Positions 14,371-16,180 of a DNA stretch of 16,180 bases are shown here, one piece after another. Both the position numbers and the translations under genes were made by a program. Each line of letters opens with the position of its first letter. Position 1 is the stretch's first letter. The notes under the pieces were generated by a model that was not told the origin of the DNA, did not search any database, and was given only the letters and a program-made list of their open reading frames with translations. Origin of the DNA: JAKLFA01 sp038222225 (lineage in GTDB: Bacteria > Omnitrophota > Gorgyraeia > Zapsychrales > JANLHA01); contig JBBRHV010000052.1 in assembly GCA_038222225.1 (NCBI GenBank), positions 1 through 16,180 of the forward strand. Reading direction: 5' to 3'.

Positions 14371-15330
14371 TTATTGCCGATCTTCAGGATATTCCACATC
14401 CACCAAAAACGCAGAAGCACTTGTGAATAAAGGAGTTTTGATGGTTGCGGCCAACGGGATCTTGGTCGTGATCGTACTGAAATAACCGATCATGCTTCCT
14501 TCCCTGGCAGCTTTCCCATTCAATGTCGCATAAGGACGAACCAAAATGGCCTCCTGGCTCTTAAATGGACCGCTCGATATCTTTTTCTGTTTGAGCAAAT
14601 CGGCAGAAAAATCATAAACCGTCTCTCCGGCCACGATCTTATATTGCACCTCACCGCCGACCGTCAGGGGCAATGTCCGGAAATAATAGACCGAACTCAA
14701 CGCGTCTTGCACACCCGGTGGTATAGGAAAGGATTTCGACGTGTTATCCGTATAACTGTGGAAATACGCCTGGTGATTATCCTGATCATATTCCACCACG
14801 GCGTGCTTGCGGTATGACCCTTCCTTGCGGTCCACCTCTTCCCGCAAGGTCTGCATACGTTCGGCATCCATGTAAGACGTAAAAACTGAATTGATTGCGT
14901 AAATCTTGGACAACCATTCGTTGGACCGTAAATGGAGCTGAAAAACATAAACCAACCGGCCTTTGTAAAGTCGGAAACCCTTGATCTCAGCGGTGAGCGT
15001 TCCCACATTAAAAACGGTCCAGCGCATGTTGTAGGTGAGTTTTTCAAACTCCGGTAACGGCAGTACTTCCAGCACAAGTCCGCGCGCATCAAAAACGGCA
15101 GTATCCAACAATATTGTTTCAGCAGCCGGTCCGGTATCTGACTGGGCCGGCGGCTTGACGCTTTCGGTCTGGTCAACCGGGACCAGCAAGACGTCCTCAG
15201 CGCGCGACAGCACCGACATTAACGCCTCAGGCGGAGGCTCAAGAGGCCGGGCTTTATGAAAACTCATGCATCCCGCAAAAAGACACATTCCGGTGAAAAT
15301 GACCAACAGAAAAAATTTACGGCTTCGCAT
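14371..15330 (-). CDS. DUF3108-type outer-envelope lipoprotein
   Basis: This 319-residue protein has a signal peptide with lipobox LFAGC, so cysteine 21 would be lipidated after cleavage. A proline-rich linker (about 25-75) leads into a beta-rich domain. That domain carries YNMRWTVFNVGTLTAEIKGF, then several regularly spaced strands (VYVFQLHLRSNEW, YSYTDNTSKSFPIP, SVYYFRTLPLTVGGEV), which is the pattern of DUF3108 proteins. These are thought to be periplasmic or outer-membrane accessory proteins of unknown function. The Asp at +2 inner-membrane retention signal is absent: residue 22 is methionine. Under the E. coli rule this would favour the outer membrane. The ATG at 15330 has only a weak GGAA about 10 bases upstream. 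It follows rsmH by 79 bases. Confidence 0.85.
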   Translation of the reverse strand: MRSRKFFLLVIFTGMCLFAGCMSFHKARPLEPPPEALMSVLSRAEDVLLVPVDQTESVKPPAQSDTGPAAETILLDTAVFDARGLVLEVLPLPEFEKLTYNMRWTVFNVGTLTAEIKGFRLYKGRLVYVFQLHLRSNEWLSKIYAINSVFTSYMDAERMQTLREEVDRKEGSYRKHAVVEYDQDNHQAYFHSYTDNTSKSFPIPPGVQDALSSVYYFRTLPLTVGGEVQYKIVAGETVYDFSADLLKQKKISSGPFKSQEAILVRPYATLNGKAAREGSMIGYFSTITTKIPLAATIKTPLFTSASAFLVDVEYPEDRQ

Positions 15331-15409
15331 GGCTGTGAAATTCCGGATAAAAATGACTGTTTCGAAACGATTTCCAATACGGTATCATACACCCGCCTGC
15401 CTTTTCATC

Positions 15410-16180
15410 TCAACTCTTTATTGCCCAGCGCAAGCGGGCACTTTGACAGCGCGTATTCGCAGACTGCTCTGCGGCACTGGGACGGATAGGCTGGCTGCTG
15501 ATATCGGAATATAACCCGCTCACCCGCCCTTGCTCAAAATATTCAACGATCCGTTTGTCCTCTCCGGGATGAAAACTTAAGATCGCAACCCGGCCCTGGG
15601 ATTTCAAACACAACGGCAAACTCCGCAAAAATTGCTCCAGGACCGAAAACTCATCATTAACGACAATGCGCAAGGCCTGGAACACCCGGCGAATGGAGTC
15701 TTTGACCTCGCTGTCAGACTCACTCACCGACCGCTTGCCGAACGCACCGGCAATCACATTTGCCAGATCCGTCGTTGTATGAATGTCATTTCGATGATGA
15801 AATATGGCGGCCGCGATCGGCTCAGCACAGGGCTCATCAGAGTTTTCAATAAACAAATTCTGCAGCTGCGCTTCATCCAAAGTCCTGATCAGCATTGCTG
15901 CCGGCTGGCCTCGCTCAGGATTCAGCCTCAGATCTAAAGGGCCTTCCCGCTTAAACGTAAACCCCCGCTCCGGATTATCCAATTGCATGGATGAGACTCC
16001 CAGGTCCGCGAGAATAAAATCAAACCCTCCGCCCGCCTCACTGAGCAGTTTAGCCATTCCGGCAAAATTACTGCGTTTGATGATCAATTCCTGTTCACTG
16101 AATCCCATTGCGCGTAAACGTTTTTCCGTGCGCGCCAGTTCCAGCGGGTCAACATCCAGCGCAAATAACCGGCCATACGG
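15410..16180 (-). CDS. rsmH: 16S rRNA (cytosine(1402)-N(4))-methyltransferase RsmH, C-terminal part
   Basis: The frame is open to the right edge, so the N-terminus lies outside; about 256 residues are visible. It starts PYGRLFALDVDPLELARTEK, the SAM-binding strand with its acidic ribose contact. Then come FILADLGVSSMQLDNPERGF (motif IV region) and EGPLDLRLNP. SIRRVFQALRIVVNDEFSVL and ILSFHPGEDKRIVEYF are RsmH signatures, and the ending IRPSAAEQSANTRCQSARLRWA is the typical close. The enzyme methylates N4 of C1402 in the decoding centre, from the cytoplasm. The ILSFHPGEDKRI form and longer tail differ from the usual ISFHSLEDRIVK and resemble a subgroup found in organelles and some PVC bacteria, as I recall. 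No ftsL or ftsI follows; the next gene is the lipoprotein. Confidence 0.93.
   Translation of the reverse strand, partial: PYGRLFALDVDPLELARTEKRLRAMGFSEQELIIKRSNFAGMAKLLSEAGGGFDFILADLGVSSMQLDNPERGFTFKREGPLDLRLNPERGQPAAMLIRTLDEAQLQNLFIENSDEPCAEPIAAAIFHHRNDIHTTTDLANVIAGAFGKRSVSESDSEVKDSIRRVFQALRIVVNDEFSVLEQFLRSLPLCLKSQGRVAILSFHPGEDKRIVEYFEQGRVSGLYSDISSQPIRPSAAEQSANTRCQSARLRWAIKS

Noticed and set aside
1..16180. Mobile element, prophage, CRISPR or toxin-antitoxin system
   Set aside because: No transposase, integrase, phage protein, spaced repeat array or toxin-like pair was seen on either strand.

Overview
The window looks like chromosomal DNA from an uncultured Gram-negative bacterium of medium G+C. 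Three things suggest an outer membrane and active envelope building: a lipobox-bearing DUF3108-type lipoprotein, an ArnT-like membrane glycosyltransferase, and an MBOAT/SGNH acyl-transfer pair. The acyltransferase of the type associated with exosortase/PEP-CTERM systems, plus the tiny lysine-rich ORF and the charged coiled-coil protein, would fit an Omnitrophota or other PVC-related lineage. That placement is an inference from gene content, not a demonstrated assignment. I saw no rRNA, tRNA, CRISPR array, transposase, integrase or phage gene.

Layout. Positions 1-1062 (+) hold the 3' end of a DEAD-box RNA helicase gene followed by a SlyD-like peptidyl-prolyl isomerase gene, closed by a bidirectional terminator. 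Positions 1153-3533 (-) hold a NodB-type polysaccharide deacetylase overlapping an ArnT-like glycosyltransferase, behind a good sigma70-like promoter. Positions 3534-4029 are a 496-base stretch without a large gene; it contains a candidate 22-residue lysine-rich protein with its own ribosome binding site, extended -10 and terminator. Positions 4030-5229 (-) carry a short-chain dehydrogenase and a small four-helix membrane protein. Divergent from them is a minimal MscS-type channel gene (5479-5985, +). It converges on a cysteine-free, highly charged protein gene (6086-6520, -), and the two share a perfect 12-bp hairpin terminator.

Positions 6658-9468 (-) contain a truncated receiver-domain remnant and an MBOAT O-acyltransferase/SGNH pair whose MBOAT gene is split by a one-base frameshift. 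Positions 9758-12339 (-) are a HisKA_2-type sensor kinase followed by a stand-alone receiver protein. Then, all on the - strand, come a CvfB-like S1 RNA-binding protein, an exosortase-associated/FeeM-like N-acyltransferase, a DUF3108-type lipoprotein, and RsmH, which runs off the right edge.

How it fits together. The dominant theme is envelope polysaccharide and lipid modification (deacetylase, ArnT-like transferase, MBOAT with SGNH partner, lipoprotein) mixed with signalling (kinase/receiver pair, dead receiver, possible N-acyl amino acid synthase) and RNA/translation housekeeping (helicase, CvfB, RsmH). No complete new defence or mobile system is visible. The most interesting items are the 22-residue ORF, the MBOAT frameshift, the acyltransferase with direct repeats upstream, and the deacetylase/ArnT-like pair.
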